A stretch of 41,868 nucleotides of DNA from an uncultured Wenzhouxiangella sp. (GTDB lineage Bacteria > Pseudomonadota > Gammaproteobacteria > Xanthomonadales > Wenzhouxiangellaceae): assembly GCA_913057255.1 (NCBI GenBank), contig CAJXNU010000003.1:1-41868 (forward strand). The letters run 5' to 3'. The notes under the pieces were generated by a model, which did no database searches, was not told the origin of the DNA, and saw nothing but the letters and a program-made list of their open reading frames with translations. Both the position numbers and the translations under genes were made by a program. Positions 24,738-33,531 of this stretch are shown here, piece after piece (positions within the stretch are counted from its first letter, which is position 1; each line of letters opens with the position of its first letter).

Positions 24738-25898
24738 TTAAGGTTGCGGCTGCTGCTCGACAGAGAGCTCAGTGGTGAAGCGCTGATTGGCACGCGCGAT
24801 GTCGACTTCTAACACGGTGCCTGGCGGAGATTGAGCGATCTCGAAGCTCAAGACCCGCGCATCGGTGATGGGCTCGCCGTCTACTGCCACAATGACATCA
24901 CCCTCGACCAGGCCAGCCTCCGAGGCGGGACCTCCAGGCGTGACTTCAATCAGGCGAGCACCCCCAATCCAAGCGCCACCTTGTCCTGCCAGAGGCAGTG
25001 GCACATCCATCAGCTGAACACCGATCCAGCCACGCTGGACTTGGCCATATTCGATGATTTGGTCGGCCACGGTCCGAACAATGGGTGCTGGAATCGCAAA
25101 TCCAATGCCTTGGGCGCCCATGGTTTGGCTTAAAGAGGCCGAATTGATGCCGATCACCTCACCCTGGGCGTTAATGAGCGCACCACCTGAATTGCCGGCA
25201 TTAATAGCAGCGTCGGTTTGCATAAAGTTCTCAAGGCTGGTGAGGTTTAACTGCCCTCGACCCAACGCGCTGATGATGCCAATGGTCACGGTGTGATTGA
25301 GGCCAAAGGCATTGCCAATGGCGAGTGCCACATCACCGACTCGAGGTAGGCGCTCCAACGCAAACTGAGCGCTGGGCAGATCATCTAAGTCAATTTTTAA
25401 AACGGCCAGATCAGTGTCTGGGTCAGTGCCCACCACTTGGGCCTCGGCGACCCGCCCATCCCACAGAGCGACCGCGATGTCATCGACGTCGGCGATCACA
25501 TGTCGCGCGGTGACCACGTGCCCAGTCGCATCCAGGATCACGCCCGAACCCAGGCCACTTCGCGGCCGAGTGATCATTCGATCCCGATTGAGTGCCCGAA
25601 ACAGCGGGTTGGTGCTCCGAAGGGCCAAAGGCTCTTGGACCATCGTGCGGGTGTAAATGCTGACCACCGAGGGCGCGGCTTGATTCACGGCGGGCGCATA
25701 AGTTTGGGTCGCAGGGGCCACCATCGGGCGGGCAGGCAAAAGCTCTGGGCGAATCCAAACCACAACAAAAGCCACGGCCAAGCCGAGAATCACGAATTGT
25801 GCAACGAAAAAAATCAGTCGGGACAAGGCATTTATCCAGTGTTTAGGGTCTTTGGCATACAAAAAAATTGCTTCTGGCAGTATAATTGGTCTCATCAT
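24738..25898 (-). CDS. DegS/AlgW-like membrane-anchored serine protease
   Basis: A 386-residue HtrA-family protease with an N-terminal anchor (LIFFVAQFVILGLAVAFVVVWI), a trypsin-like domain with catalytic His133 (TARHVIAD), Asp163 (DTDLAVLKID) and Ser237 (NAGNSGGAL), and a single C-terminal PDZ domain (around residues 290-375). This layout is that of DegS/AlgW, the site-1 protease that senses outer-membrane protein C termini and cuts the anti-sigma factor to release sigma-E. No anti-sigma gene is nearby. Adjacent ATGs at 25898 and 25895 both fit. The divergent petA start is only 25 bp away, so the promoters overlap coding sequence. Confidence 0.92.
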   Translation of the reverse strand: MMRPIILPEAIFLYAKDPKHWINALSRLIFFVAQFVILGLAVAFVVVWIRPELLPARPMVAPATQTYAPAVNQAAPSVVSIYTRTMVQEPLALRSTNPLFRALNRDRMITRPRSGLGSGVILDATGHVVTARHVIADVDDIAVALWDGRVAEAQVVGTDPDTDLAVLKIDLDDLPSAQFALERLPRVGDVALAIGNAFGLNHTVTIGIISALGRGQLNLTSLENFMQTDAAINAGNSGGALINAQGEVIGINSASLSQTMGAQGIGFAIPAPIVRTVADQIIEYGQVQRGWIGVQLMDVPLPLAGQGGAWIGGARLIEVTPGGPASEAGLVEGDVIVAVDGEPITDARVLSFEIAQSPPGTVLEVDIARANQRFTTELSVEQQPQP

Positions 25899-25923
25899 TT
25901 GATCAATAGCTGTGGAGTCTTTG

Positions 25924-26544
25924 ATGTCTGAAACAGAACCATTGGCCTCAGTTCGTGCGCCTGAGGATCCATCGAGGCGTCGTTTGCTGGGTGCTGCGAC
26001 CGGTGTGGTCGGCGCCGTGGGTGTGGGCGCGGCCGCCTGGCCATTTTTGGCGACCCTAAGGCCCAGTGATAAGGCAAAAGTGATTGGTGCACCGGTTGAG
26101 GTCTACATCGGCACCCTAGAGCCTGGTCAGATCACCCGCGTGCAGTGGCGTGGACAGACCATTGGCATCATGCGTCGCACGGAGAATATGCTGGCGCAGT
26201 TGCCGAGCCTAACGGATCGTCTGCGCGATCCGGAATCAGACATCCCCCAGCAACCTGCCTATGCGCAAAACGAGTACCGCTCGCTTCGGCCAGATATTTT
26301 GGTTGTAAACATGCACTGTACCCACTTAGGTTGCATTCCTCGTGTCATCCCAGAGGTCGGTGCACAGCCTTTTGATGAGAACTGGAAGGGTGGTTTTTTC
26401 TGTCCCTGTCACCGGTCAATGTTTGACCTAGCCGGTCGTGTCTACACGGGCGTGCCGGCCGTTTTGAATCTTTTGGTTCCACCTTATTCGTTCTCAGATG
26501 AGGAGCATGTGGTGATTGGTATTAATCCTGAGGGAGTGGCCTAA
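25924..26544 (+). CDS. petA: Cytochrome bc1 Rieske iron-sulfur subunit
   Basis: A 206-residue subunit of ubiquinol:cytochrome c reductase. It has a twin-arginine N terminus (SRRRLLGAATG) leading into one membrane helix, for Tat export of the folded [2Fe-2S] domain. Cluster ligands are Cys132 and His134 in CTHLGC, and Cys160 and His163 in CPCHRS; Cys137 and Cys162 form the disulfide. The ATG at 25924 follows GGAG at 25913-25916 by 7 nt. TATAAT at 25881-25886, inside the divergent protease gene, may be the -10 of the petABC promoter; no convincing -35 is seen. Confidence 0.97.
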   Translation: MSETEPLASVRAPEDPSRRRLLGAATGVVGAVGVGAAAWPFLATLRPSDKAKVIGAPVEVYIGTLEPGQITRVQWRGQTIGIMRRTENMLAQLPSLTDRLRDPESDIPQQPAYAQNEYRSLRPDILVVNMHCTHLGCIPRVIPEVGAQPFDENWKGGFFCPCHRSMFDLAGRVYTGVPAVLNLLVPPYSFSDEEHVVIGINPEGVA

Positions 26545-26547
26545 ATC

Positions 26548-27768
26548 ATGAATCAATTGATGAACTCAATCGGTAACTGGGTTGATGAGCGCTTGCCAGT
26601 CTCTGATTTCTGGAAAAAGCACATCAGCGAGTATTACGCACCCAAGAACTTCAACCTCTGGTACTTCTTTGGTTCTTTGTCAATGCTGGTCTTGGCCAAT
26701 CAGCTGCTGACTGGCATCTTCTTGACCATGCACTATAAGCCAGGTGCAGAGACCGCCTTTGCCTCCGTGGAATACATCATGCGCGATGTGGAGTGGGGGT
26801 GGTTGATTCGGTATATGCACTCGACCGGCGCCTCGCTCTTTTTCGTGGTGGTCTATCTGCACATGTTCCGCGCGCTGATGTATGGCTCTTATCAAAAGCC
26901 CAGAGAGATCGTTTGGATTTTGGGTGTGACCATTTACTTGGTGCTGATGGCCGAGTCATTCATGGGCTATGTCCTGCCGTGGGGCCAAATGTCTTACTGG
27001 GGCGCTCAGGTGATCATTTCGCTGTTCGGTGCTGTGCCCTACATCGGTGAAGCGCTGGTGGAATGGATCCGAGGCGATTACTTTGTTGCCGATGCGACCT
27101 TGAACCGCTTCTTCGCTCTCCATGTGGTGGCCTTGCCCTTGGTCTTGGTTGGGCTGGTGGTGTTGCATTTGGCCGCGCTGCATGAGGTGGGTTCAAACAA
27201 CCCTGAAGGCGTGGACATTAAGGCCAAGAAAGACTCGGCGGGACGGCCGCTGGATGGCATTCCCTTCCATCCCTACTACACCATCAAAGATATTTTTGGC
27301 GTCGGGGTCTTTCTTACCTTGGCGGCCTTCATTGTCTTTTTTGCGCCTGAGTTTGGTGGAAAGTTCTTAAAGCCCGATAACTTTGTGCAGGCCAATTCAT
27401 TGGTGACGCCAGACCACATCCCGCCGGTTTGGTATTTCACGCCGTTCTACGCCATTTTGCAGGCGGTGCCAGACAAGTTGATGGGTGTGATCTTGATGGG
27501 CGTTTCGGTATTGATCTTGTACATCGTGCCTTGGTTGGATCGCTCGCCTGTGCGCTCCTTGAGATACCGCAGTTGGCCTTCGAAGGTCGCGCTCGCCATC
27601 TTCGTAATTGCCTTCATTCGATTGGGCATGCTGGGGTTGTCGCAAGACTCAAGCACGTTTGAGCTGAGACTGTGGACTTTCGTGTATTTTGCGTTCTTTA
27701 TTTTGATGCCTATCTGGACGCGTCTAGAGGCGACCAAGCCGGTGCCAGAGAGGGTGTCCTCGTCATGA
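26548..27768 (+). CDS. petB: Cytochrome b of the bc1 complex
   Basis: A 406-residue membrane subunit that holds hemes bL and bH and both quinone sites. Heme-ligand His pairs are visible in MHSTGASLFFVVVYLHMFRAL and LHVVALPLVLVGLVVLHLAAL. The Qo-site motif is PVWY (residues 293-296) in place of the mitochondrial PEWY, a variant I associate with beta- and gammaproteobacteria. The start is 3 bp after the petA stop, and the stop overlaps petC by 4 bp (ATGA). Confidence 0.98.
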   Translation: MNQLMNSIGNWVDERLPVSDFWKKHISEYYAPKNFNLWYFFGSLSMLVLANQLLTGIFLTMHYKPGAETAFASVEYIMRDVEWGWLIRYMHSTGASLFFVVVYLHMFRALMYGSYQKPREIVWILGVTIYLVLMAESFMGYVLPWGQMSYWGAQVIISLFGAVPYIGEALVEWIRGDYFVADATLNRFFALHVVALPLVLVGLVVLHLAALHEVGSNNPEGVDIKAKKDSAGRPLDGIPFHPYYTIKDIFGVGVFLTLAAFIVFFAPEFGGKFLKPDNFVQANSLVTPDHIPPVWYFTPFYAILQAVPDKLMGVILMGVSVLILYIVPWLDRSPVRSLRYRSWPSKVALAIFVIAFIRLGMLGLSQDSSTFELRLWTFVYFAFFILMPIWTRLEATKPVPERVSSS

Positions 27769-28520
27769 ATAGAGGTCTGTTGACGTTGAAATGCTTGATC
27801 GTATCCCTAGCGCTTAGCTTCGCTGTGGTCTCTTCTGTCGGTGCGGCACCCAAAGGCAATTTGGATGCCTCTGGAGCGAATGTCTTTGATCTCGCCTCGG
27901 TCCAGCGGGGGGCTGCCTTATTTGCTAACTACTGCATGGCGTGTCATTCGGCCAAGTACATGCGGTACAAGCGGATGGAAGAAGACTTGGATCTCACCGA
28001 AGACCAAATCCAAGAATTTTTGGTGCCTGCCGGTCTCGAGGTCAGTGATTACATGATCTCGTCGATGCCTTATGAGGCCTCAGCTGAGTGGTTCGGGAAA
28101 TCACCTCCTGATTTGAGCTTGACGGCCCGATCTCGAGGTCCAGATTGGATTTATACCTTCTTACGAAGCTACTACCTCACCGAAGATGGTTGGAACAACA
28201 CGGTGCTTGCAAACCCAGCCATGCCGCACGTGCTCTGGGAGCTGCAAGGCATTCAGCGGCCAGTGATGGAAATGGTCGAAGATGAAACGGGTGCCATGGA
28301 AGTAAAAGTGGCGAGCTTAGAGCTTGATCAACCGGGCACTTTGTCTCCAAGTGCTTATGATGATGCCATTCGAGACATCGTGGCATTCATGCAATATATT
28401 GCTGAGCCTGCGGTATTGAAGCGGCAGCGCCTGGGTATTTGGGTTCTATTGTTTCTGGCATTATTTACCTTCTTGTCGTATCTTCTGTACCACGAGTACT
28501 GGAAAGACATCAAAAAATAA
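27765..28520 (+). CDS. petC: Cytochrome c1
   Basis: A 251-residue c-type cytochrome, the electron exit of the bc1 complex. A cleavable signal peptide (LIVSLALSFAVVSSVGAA) precedes the single heme motif CMACH (Cys57, Cys60, His61); the Met ligand is likely in NPAMPHVLWELQG. A C-terminal helix (IWVLLFLALFTFLSYLLY) anchors it in the membrane, followed by a short basic tail. The ATG at 27765 overlaps the petB stop, so the three pet genes are translationally coupled. Confidence 0.97.
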   Translation: MNRGLLTLKCLIVSLALSFAVVSSVGAAPKGNLDASGANVFDLASVQRGAALFANYCMACHSAKYMRYKRMEEDLDLTEDQIQEFLVPAGLEVSDYMISSMPYEASAEWFGKSPPDLSLTARSRGPDWIYTFLRSYYLTEDGWNNTVLANPAMPHVLWELQGIQRPVMEMVEDETGAMEVKVASLELDQPGTLSPSAYDDAIRDIVAFMQYIAEPAVLKRQRLGIWVLLFLALFTFLSYLLYHEYWKDIKK

Positions 28521-28593
28521 GGATGATGCGTTGTCAGTCGGTGGTTTTTTGAATGCATCCTAAGACGTCAATGCTGAACGGAGTGACCCGATT

Positions 28594-29208
28594 ATGATGG
28601 CATTGTATTCTTCGGAGAACTGTTTGGATTGCCACCGCATTCGATTTGTGCTGGCGGTCAAAGGAATCAACGTGGAGATCATCCATGTTGAGCAAGACCG
28701 GGCCGCCACGGCCGATCTGGCTGAACTCAATCCGTACGGCGAAACCCCGACTCTGGTCGATCGAGATATGGTTTTGTATGGCACTTGGGTGGTGGCCGAT
28801 TATCTCGATGAGCGCTATCCGCATCCCCCATTGATGCCCATTGATCCCGTGTCGCGCTCGAGGCTTCGGCTGGGGATGTACCGCATCAGCCGTGACATGA
28901 TCGAGATGGGCAAAGTCATTGAGACCTCCACAGGTGAAAAACGCATCGCCAGTGCCCGACAGCATTTGAGTGAGACCTTGATTGAGTCTGATGGTTTATT
29001 TGCTCTGGCGCCTTACTTTCTCCATGATGAGCTCACGCTGATCGACTGCGCCTTGGCGCCCTTGTTGTGGCGGTTGCCAGCCTATGAGGTTCGCCTCACC
29101 GTGCGTCAATGTCCCAACCTCAACAAGTACATGGAGCGCATGTTCAAGCTCGATGCGTTCCAGAGAAGCCTCACTTCGGTTGAGCGTGAACTCCGCATGG
29201 GCGCTTGA
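28594..29208 (+). CDS. sspA: Stringent starvation protein A
   Basis: A 204-residue GST-fold protein that binds RNA polymerase and alters transcription under starvation and acid stress. The thioredoxin-like domain has NPYGETPTLVDRD with the cis-Pro region, and the helical domain ends the protein. The position after petABC and before sspB is the common order. Unusually, the start of helix 1 reads SSENCLDCHRIRFVL, a C-x-x-C (Cys10, Cys13) at the place of the redox pair of glutaredoxins, where SspA proteins I know have no Cys pair. GGAGTG lies upstream of the ATG. Confidence 0.93.
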   Translation: MMALYSSENCLDCHRIRFVLAVKGINVEIIHVEQDRAATADLAELNPYGETPTLVDRDMVLYGTWVVADYLDERYPHPPLMPIDPVSRSRLRLGMYRISRDMIEMGKVIETSTGEKRIASARQHLSETLIESDGLFALAPYFLHDELTLIDCALAPLLWRLPAYEVRLTVRQCPNLNKYMERMFKLDAFQRSLTSVERELRMGA

Positions 29209-29233
29209 TGCCCTCGAGTCAGTCCCCAAAGCC

Positions 29234-29656
29234 ATGAGCAGTGATGGAATGCCCTCAACCAAGCCCTATTTATTAAGGGCCATGCATGAGTGGATTGTTG
29301 ATTCCAATCTAACGCCCCATTTGTTGGTCACCGGTGAAGCCCCTGGCCTTGAGGTACCACCACAAGCCATTCAAGATGGCCAGGTGGTGCTCAATGTCTC
29401 ACCCAGCGCGATCAGAGATCTGGTCATGGACAATGACGGCGTGAGCTTTGTGGCCCGTTTCGGTGGTGTGTCACAGGCGGTCTGGATACCCATCGCTGCG
29501 GTAGAGGGGATCTATGCGCGCGAAAATGGTCGCGGCATGGCCTTTCCCGAGGAATCTGATGGGCCATCACCCTCGTCGGATCAATCGACAGACTCGGATG
29601 CTGACGGCGAAGAATCTAAGCCCAGCAAGGGACCCTCTCTTCGAGTGATCAAGTAA
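29234..29656 (+). CDS. sspB: ClpXP adaptor SspB
   Basis: A 140-residue adaptor that delivers ssrA-tagged proteins to ClpXP. The N-terminal substrate-binding domain is standard (PYLLRAMHEWIVDSNLTPHLLV, ...VVLNVSPSAIRDLVMDNDGVSFVARFGG, VWIPIAAVEGIYARENGRGM). It is followed by an acidic Ser/Asp linker and the short basic C-terminal tail (GPSLRVIK) that docks on ClpX. ATG 29234 places ten residues before PYLLRA, about as in E. coli; ATG 29249 is an alternative. It is 25 bp after sspA. Confidence 0.96.
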   Translation: MSSDGMPSTKPYLLRAMHEWIVDSNLTPHLLVTGEAPGLEVPPQAIQDGQVVLNVSPSAIRDLVMDNDGVSFVARFGGVSQAVWIPIAAVEGIYARENGRGMAFPEESDGPSPSSDQSTDSDADGEESKPSKGPSLRVIK

Positions 29657-29699
29657 CTCAGACCTCATTGTTTTAAAGATACTGTTCGGGGCTGACCGC

Positions 29700-30011
29700 T
29701 TATGGCTTCAGGTGCGGGTCGGTGATGATTTCTTGGGCTTGGCCGTCGAGCATTTTTAGAATGGCACGATGCCGGTTTCCACCATCCTGGCTAAATTCAA
29801 AGCTATAGCGACGCAACAGGCGCCAGCCGTTTGAGGTTTGGCAGGGCCATGCCGATTTTAAGCTCACCGTTTGGTCTAATAACTGCCACTCATTGAGCGA
29901 GCAAAAGCGCCTGGCCAGATCGACGGCACGCTCACGCGCCCTGACTGAGCTCACCCACCAAGCGATCAGTCCAATCAGTGCACCAATGCCAATGAGATTG
30001 GGATCCAACAT
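29700..30011 (-). CDS. DUF3301 family small membrane protein
   Basis: A 103-residue protein with one N-terminal membrane helix (LIGIGALIGLIAWWVSSV) and a small basic domain (ARERAVDLARRFCSLNEWQLLDQTVSL...RRYSFEFSQDGGNRHRAILKMLDGQ), the pattern of the DUF3301 family. Function is unknown. Its ATG directly abuts the stop of the Smr-domain gene (TAAATG), so the two are co-translated. It converges on sspB with 43 bp between; no terminator hairpin is evident there. Confidence 0.85.
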   Translation of the reverse strand: MLDPNLIGIGALIGLIAWWVSSVRARERAVDLARRFCSLNEWQLLDQTVSLKSAWPCQTSNGWRLLRRYSFEFSQDGGNRHRAILKMLDGQAQEIITDPHLKP

Positions 30012-30548
30012 TTATGTCCGAGTTCGCAATAGCACATAGACCGCACCGGTGCCGCCATCGTGGTGAGGGGCAGAAGCAAAGGCCAGGACGCCACTGTGAC
30101 GAGCCAAGACGCCAGCGCTCATGCGCTTGAGTTTCGGGCCATCGGGGCCAGATCTCAAGCCCTTGCCATGAATGATCTTGACGCAAGTCAGCCCCGCACG
30201 CTGCGCTTCAGCCAAGAACTCACGGAGGGCATTGGTGGCGACTTTCACCGTCATCTCATGCAAATCGAGGGACTCTTCTACTCGCCAATGACCCCGTCGG
30301 AGGCGTTTTAAGACCCGTTGATTGAGGCCCTCTGAAAGGTAGCTGATTTCTTCACCCGTCTCGACGGCATTGAAATCAAAGTGGCCATGAGCCAGCTCAT
30401 GCATCACCGCTTGCTCATCGAGGGCGCGCTGTTTGGGTTTTGGGGGCGGGGCTTTTGGACGAGAGTGATCACGCTCAGGCCTGACCTTTTTCTCAACGGG
30501 GCCGACTGCTGATCGAAAAAGTGCGACATCGTCTTCGTCGATTGACAT
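30012..30548 (-). CDS. Smr-domain protein
   Basis: A 178-residue protein. The N-terminal half is charged and Pro/Lys-rich (RPKAPPPKPKQ) and probably flexible. The C-terminal Smr domain has the family motifs LDLHEMTVKVATNALREFLAEA and CVKIIHGKGLRS, followed by HDGGTGAVYVLL. Smr domains are nicking or RNA-cleaving modules; E. coli SmrA/SmrB act on DNA or on collided ribosomes, but which type this is cannot be told here. The ATG at 30548 is chosen; a longer frame reaches 30590. It is divergent from surE. Confidence 0.9.
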   Translation of the reverse strand: MSIDEDDVALFRSAVGPVEKKVRPERDHSRPKAPPPKPKQRALDEQAVMHELAHGHFDFNAVETGEEISYLSEGLNQRVLKRLRRGHWRVEESLDLHEMTVKVATNALREFLAEAQRAGLTCVKIIHGKGLRSGPDGPKLKRMSAGVLARHSGVLAFASAPHHDGGTGAVYVLLRTRT

Positions 30549-30622
30549 GAAATCTCGCCCTTGGTTGCTGATTGAGGCCTCGGATTCCATTATAGTGTCT
30601 GTTTTGGCAAGGCAATGACAAC

Positions 30623-31393
30623 ATGCATATTCTGATTTCTAATGACGATGGGCTCTACGCTCGAGGCATCCGTTTCCTCTCAGAAGAGATCGCTCGGCAT
30701 TGCGATCAAGTCACGGTAGTGGCCCCCGACAGAGATCGCTCAGGTGCGTCTAACTCGCTGACACTTGATCAGCCCATTCGGGTGGAGTCGCTAGAAGAGG
30801 GGCGCTACAAGGTGTTCGGTACGCCCACCGATTGTGTTCACGTCGCGATCACCGGTTTGTTATCGGATGAACCAGACATGGTCATCTCTGGCATCAATGC
30901 AGGAGCGAACCTCGGCGATGATGTGCTGTACTCAGGGACGGTGGCCGCTGCCATGGAAGGTCGTTTCCTGGGTCTCCCCGCCATCGCCGTCTCATTGGTT
31001 TATGGCCCTGAGGGTCCAACCCATTACGAAACTGCTGCACTGGCCGCTTCGATGTTGATGCGTCAATTACAGCATGAGCCTCTGCCTGCCGATACGATTT
31101 TGAATATCAATGTCCCGAACTTGCCTTGGAGTGAGATCAAGGGCTTTGAAACCACCCGTTTGGGCCATCGCCACCGATCCGAAGATGTCATTCCAGTTCA
31201 AGACCCCAGGGGTCGCCAATTTTTCTGGGTGGGGCCACCGGGTGGTGAGGAAGACAATGGTCCGGGAACGGACTTCAATGCCATCCGCCAAGGTTACGTA
31301 TCGGTGACCCCGATTCATGTCGATCTGACCCGCTATCAAGCACTCGATCAAGTCAGTCAATGGATCGAGCGATTGAATCAAGGCAACGACTGA
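30623..31393 (+). CDS. surE: 5'/3'-nucleotidase SurE
   Basis: A 256-residue metal-dependent nucleotidase active on nucleoside monophosphates and short polyphosphates. The metal site is in ILISNDDG and in [39 protein letters not shown] is the other family signature. TATAGT at 30591-30596 could be its -10 box, with TTGCTG upstream at a spacing (20 bp) that is longer than ideal. pcm follows after 10 bp. Confidence 0.97.
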   Translation: MHILISNDDGLYARGIRFLSEEIARHCDQVTVVAPDRDRSGASNSLTLDQPIRVESLEEGRYKVFGTPTDCVHVAITGLLSDEPDMVISGINAGANLGDDVLYSGTVAAAMEGRFLGLPAIAVSLVYGPEGPTHYETAALAASMLMRQLQHEPLPADTILNINVPNLPWSEIKGFETTRLGHRHRSEDVIPVQDPRGRQFFWVGPPGGEEDNGPGTDFNAIRQGYVSVTPIHVDLTRYQALDQVSQWIERLNQGND

Positions 31394-31403
31394 GGCTCGG
31401 CTC

Positions 31404-32072
31404 ATGCATGGCGTTGTTCACCCTAAGGCCGTTGGTGTTGGGATGACCTCGAATACCACCCGCGCTCGGTTGATCGACCGACTCAGAGAAGCCGGCATCA
31501 CCGATGAGCGGGTGCTGCAAGCCATGGCAGTGACACCGCGCCATCAGTTTGTTGATGAAGCGCTCTCCTCGCGTGCCTATGAGGACTCTGCTTTGCCCAT
31601 TGGGCGAGGTCAAACCATCTCGCAGCCTCAGGTGGTGGCATTGATGACCTCGGCTGTCTGTGGTGAGGTGCTTCCTCAAAAAGCGCTGGAAATCGGCACC
31701 GGCTCAGGCTATCAGGCGGCGGTACTGGCTCAGCTGGCCAAGCAGGTGTTCACCACAGAACGCATTGCAGAGTTGTCGCGCTTAGCCAAGCAGCGCTTTC
31801 ATCGCTTGGGTTTGCACAATATTTTGGCGCGCCATCAAGATGGTTTGGGTGGTTGGCCATCGCAAGCGCCCTTTGATGCCATTGTGGTGACAGCCGGTGG
31901 TCAAGTGCCCCAAGCGCTCTATGATCAGTTGGCTGAAGGTGGCATCTTGGTCGCGCCCGAGCAAGTCAATGAGCATCAGCGCTTGATCAAGGTCAAGCGC
32001 GTGAATGGGCGCTTGGAGCGAACAGAGTTAGGGCAGGTGAGCTTCGTGCCATTGCTTGAAGGAGTGGCTTAG
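31404..32072 (+). CDS. pcm: Protein-L-isoaspartate O-methyltransferase
   Basis: A protein of up to 222 residues that methylates isoaspartyl residues to start repair of aged proteins, using S-adenosylmethionine. Motif I is ALEIGTGSGYQAAVLAQL; the N-terminal MAVTPRHQFVDEALSSRAYEDSALPIGRGQTISQPQVVALM is typical, as is the C-terminal FDAIVVTAGGQVPQAL. The in-frame ATG at 31443 (MTSNTTRARLIDRL) would give 209 residues, closer to E. coli Pcm, and may be the true start. Confidence 0.95.
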   Translation: MHGVVHPKAVGVGMTSNTTRARLIDRLREAGITDERVLQAMAVTPRHQFVDEALSSRAYEDSALPIGRGQTISQPQVVALMTSAVCGEVLPQKALEIGTGSGYQAAVLAQLAKQVFTTERIAELSRLAKQRFHRLGLHNILARHQDGLGGWPSQAPFDAIVVTAGGQVPQALYDQLAEGGILVAPEQVNEHQRLIKVKRVNGRLERTELGQVSFVPLLEGVA

Positions 32073-33446
32073 GTGGTCGCGATCTTTACACCCATTTATG
32101 ACCGCGTACTGATGTGGTCTCGGCACCGGCATGCTGAGCGGTATCTGATGGGCATGAGCATGGCGGAGTCTATTTTCTTTCCCATTCCGCCGGATGTGAT
32201 GTTGGCACCGATGGTGCTTGCCAATCGAGCTCGGGCCTGGTGGTTGGCTGGGATGACCACGTTGGCCTCGGTCATTGGCGGCGTGATTGGCTATTTGTTG
32301 GGATACTGGGCACTTGAGCTCATCATGCCCTTGATAGAACGCGCCGGCTATGTCGGTGCCTATGACCAGGCCGTCGAAGCCTTTGAAAACTACGGCATCT
32401 GGTTTGTAATTTTGGCTGGGTTTTCTCCCATTCCTTTTAAGCTCATCACGATCGCCGCTGGGGCATTGGGCATGCCGTGGTTGGGCTTTGTGGCCGGCGC
32501 ATTGATTGGTCGAGCCTCTCGTTTTTATATGGTGGCAGGCATTATTTATGCCGGTGGCGAACGCGCAGCTGAGCACTTGCGTTCATGGGTCGATCGCATC
32601 GGTTGGGCCGTGGTGGGGCTGGCCTTGGTGGTGGCCTTGTTGTGGTTGACCGGCTGTGCGAGTACAACGCCTGCGCCAGTGGTTCATCGGTCGGGCTTAA
32701 GTGGCACAGCGAGCGCCATCGCACCGGCCACCTACACCGTCCGGGCGGGGGATTCTTTGTATTCCATCGCTTTTCGCTATGGACTGGATTGGCAAGAGGT
32801 GGCCGCTTGGAATGGCATTCCATCGCCCTATGTGATTCGTCAAGGTGACGAGCTTCGTCTGCGGCGGCCAGTGGGGCGCCGTGTCGCTGTCACTCGTGAT
32901 GCAAGGTCTACGCAGACGCCCCGCATCAATGAAACCCGCCCGCTGAGTCAAGTGCCGCCGAGTCAAGTGCGGTCGGCCGAACTTCAGGTTCGGCCCACCG
33001 CAGAGCCAAAGACGGACACGTTGGTGGTTGCAGGCGCGGATCAAGCCGATGCGCCCACGCGCCGAGTGGAGGGCTTGGATTGGCAATGGCCGCTCGACGG
33101 GGCGGTCGAGCGTGCGTTTAATCCCTCGGCGACTCGGCGCGGGCTGGGTATCAACGGTGCTGCCGGTGATGTGGTGGTGGCGGCCGCCGATGGTGAGGTG
33201 GTCTATAGCGGGACGGCTCTGATCGGTTATGGTGAGTTGGTGATCATCAAGCACTCGCCCACGCTGCTTTCTGCCTATGGCTACAACAGCAAGCGTCTGG
33301 TGGACGAGGGCATGCGGGTAGAGGCCGGCGCCCCGATCGCCGAGGTGGGACAAAACACCGATGGCCAGTGGCAGCTGCATTTTGAAGTGCGTCGCAATGG
33401 AGATGCGGTGGATCCGAGGGCCTTTTTGCCATCTACAAACCAGTGA
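32073..33446 (+). CDS. YqaA(VTT)-NlpD fusion protein
   Basis: A 457-residue open frame that joins two normally separate proteins. Residues 1 to ~175 are a YqaA/DedA-type (VTT) inner-membrane protein (SMAESIFFPIPPDVMLAP, ILAGFSPIPFKLITIAAGALGMPWLGF). Residues ~177-194 form a helix after a basic turn and end in LTGC (Cys195), a perfect lipobox. Then come a linker, a LysM domain (221-264), a Pro/Arg-rich linker and an M23/LytM domain (338-453). The LytM metal residues are lost (GLGIN, QLHFE), as in NlpD, so it should activate an amidase rather than cut. The GTG start abuts the pcm stop and is preceded by GAAGGAG. No good separate start for nlpD is seen. Confidence 0.92.
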   Translation: MVAIFTPIYDRVLMWSRHRHAERYLMGMSMAESIFFPIPPDVMLAPMVLANRARAWWLAGMTTLASVIGGVIGYLLGYWALELIMPLIERAGYVGAYDQAVEAFENYGIWFVILAGFSPIPFKLITIAAGALGMPWLGFVAGALIGRASRFYMVAGIIYAGGERAAEHLRSWVDRIGWAVVGLALVVALLWLTGCASTTPAPVVHRSGLSGTASAIAPATYTVRAGDSLYSIAFRYGLDWQEVAAWNGIPSPYVIRQGDELRLRRPVGRRVAVTRDARSTQTPRINETRPLSQVPPSQVRSAELQVRPTAEPKTDTLVVAGADQADAPTRRVEGLDWQWPLDGAVERAFNPSATRRGLGINGAAGDVVVAAADGEVVYSGTALIGYGELVIIKHSPTLLSAYGYNSKRLVDEGMRVEAGAPIAEVGQNTDGQWQLHFEVRRNGDAVDPRAFLPSTNQ

Positions 33447-33502
33447 CTTGCTGGTCATCCCCAAAGTAGCTTCGAAAAAAAGACGCTATCTATCGGTATC
33501 TC

Positions 33503-33531
33503 TTGACTTTTTCTATTTTTTTGTTCATCAT
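33503..33531 (+). promoter_or_regulatory. Candidate promoter for the amidase-mutL operon
   Basis: TTGACT (33503-33508, five of six consensus bases) is 17 bp from CATCAT (33526-33531, four of six). The spacer is a T-rich tract. It lies in the 127-bp gap after the YqaA-NlpD gene, where other gammaproteobacteria have rpoS. The proposed transcript would begin near 33538, ~36 nt before the amidase ATG. Confidence 0.45.

Noticed and set aside
28621-28635. CxxCH in SspA as a heme c attachment site
   Set aside because: SspA has no signal peptide and acts in the cytosol, where c-type heme attachment does not occur.
32697-33464. A 255-codon open frame on the minus strand opposite the NlpD module
   Set aside because: The opposite strand encodes clear LysM and LytM domains; this frame has His/Arg-rich low-complexity translation and no motif.
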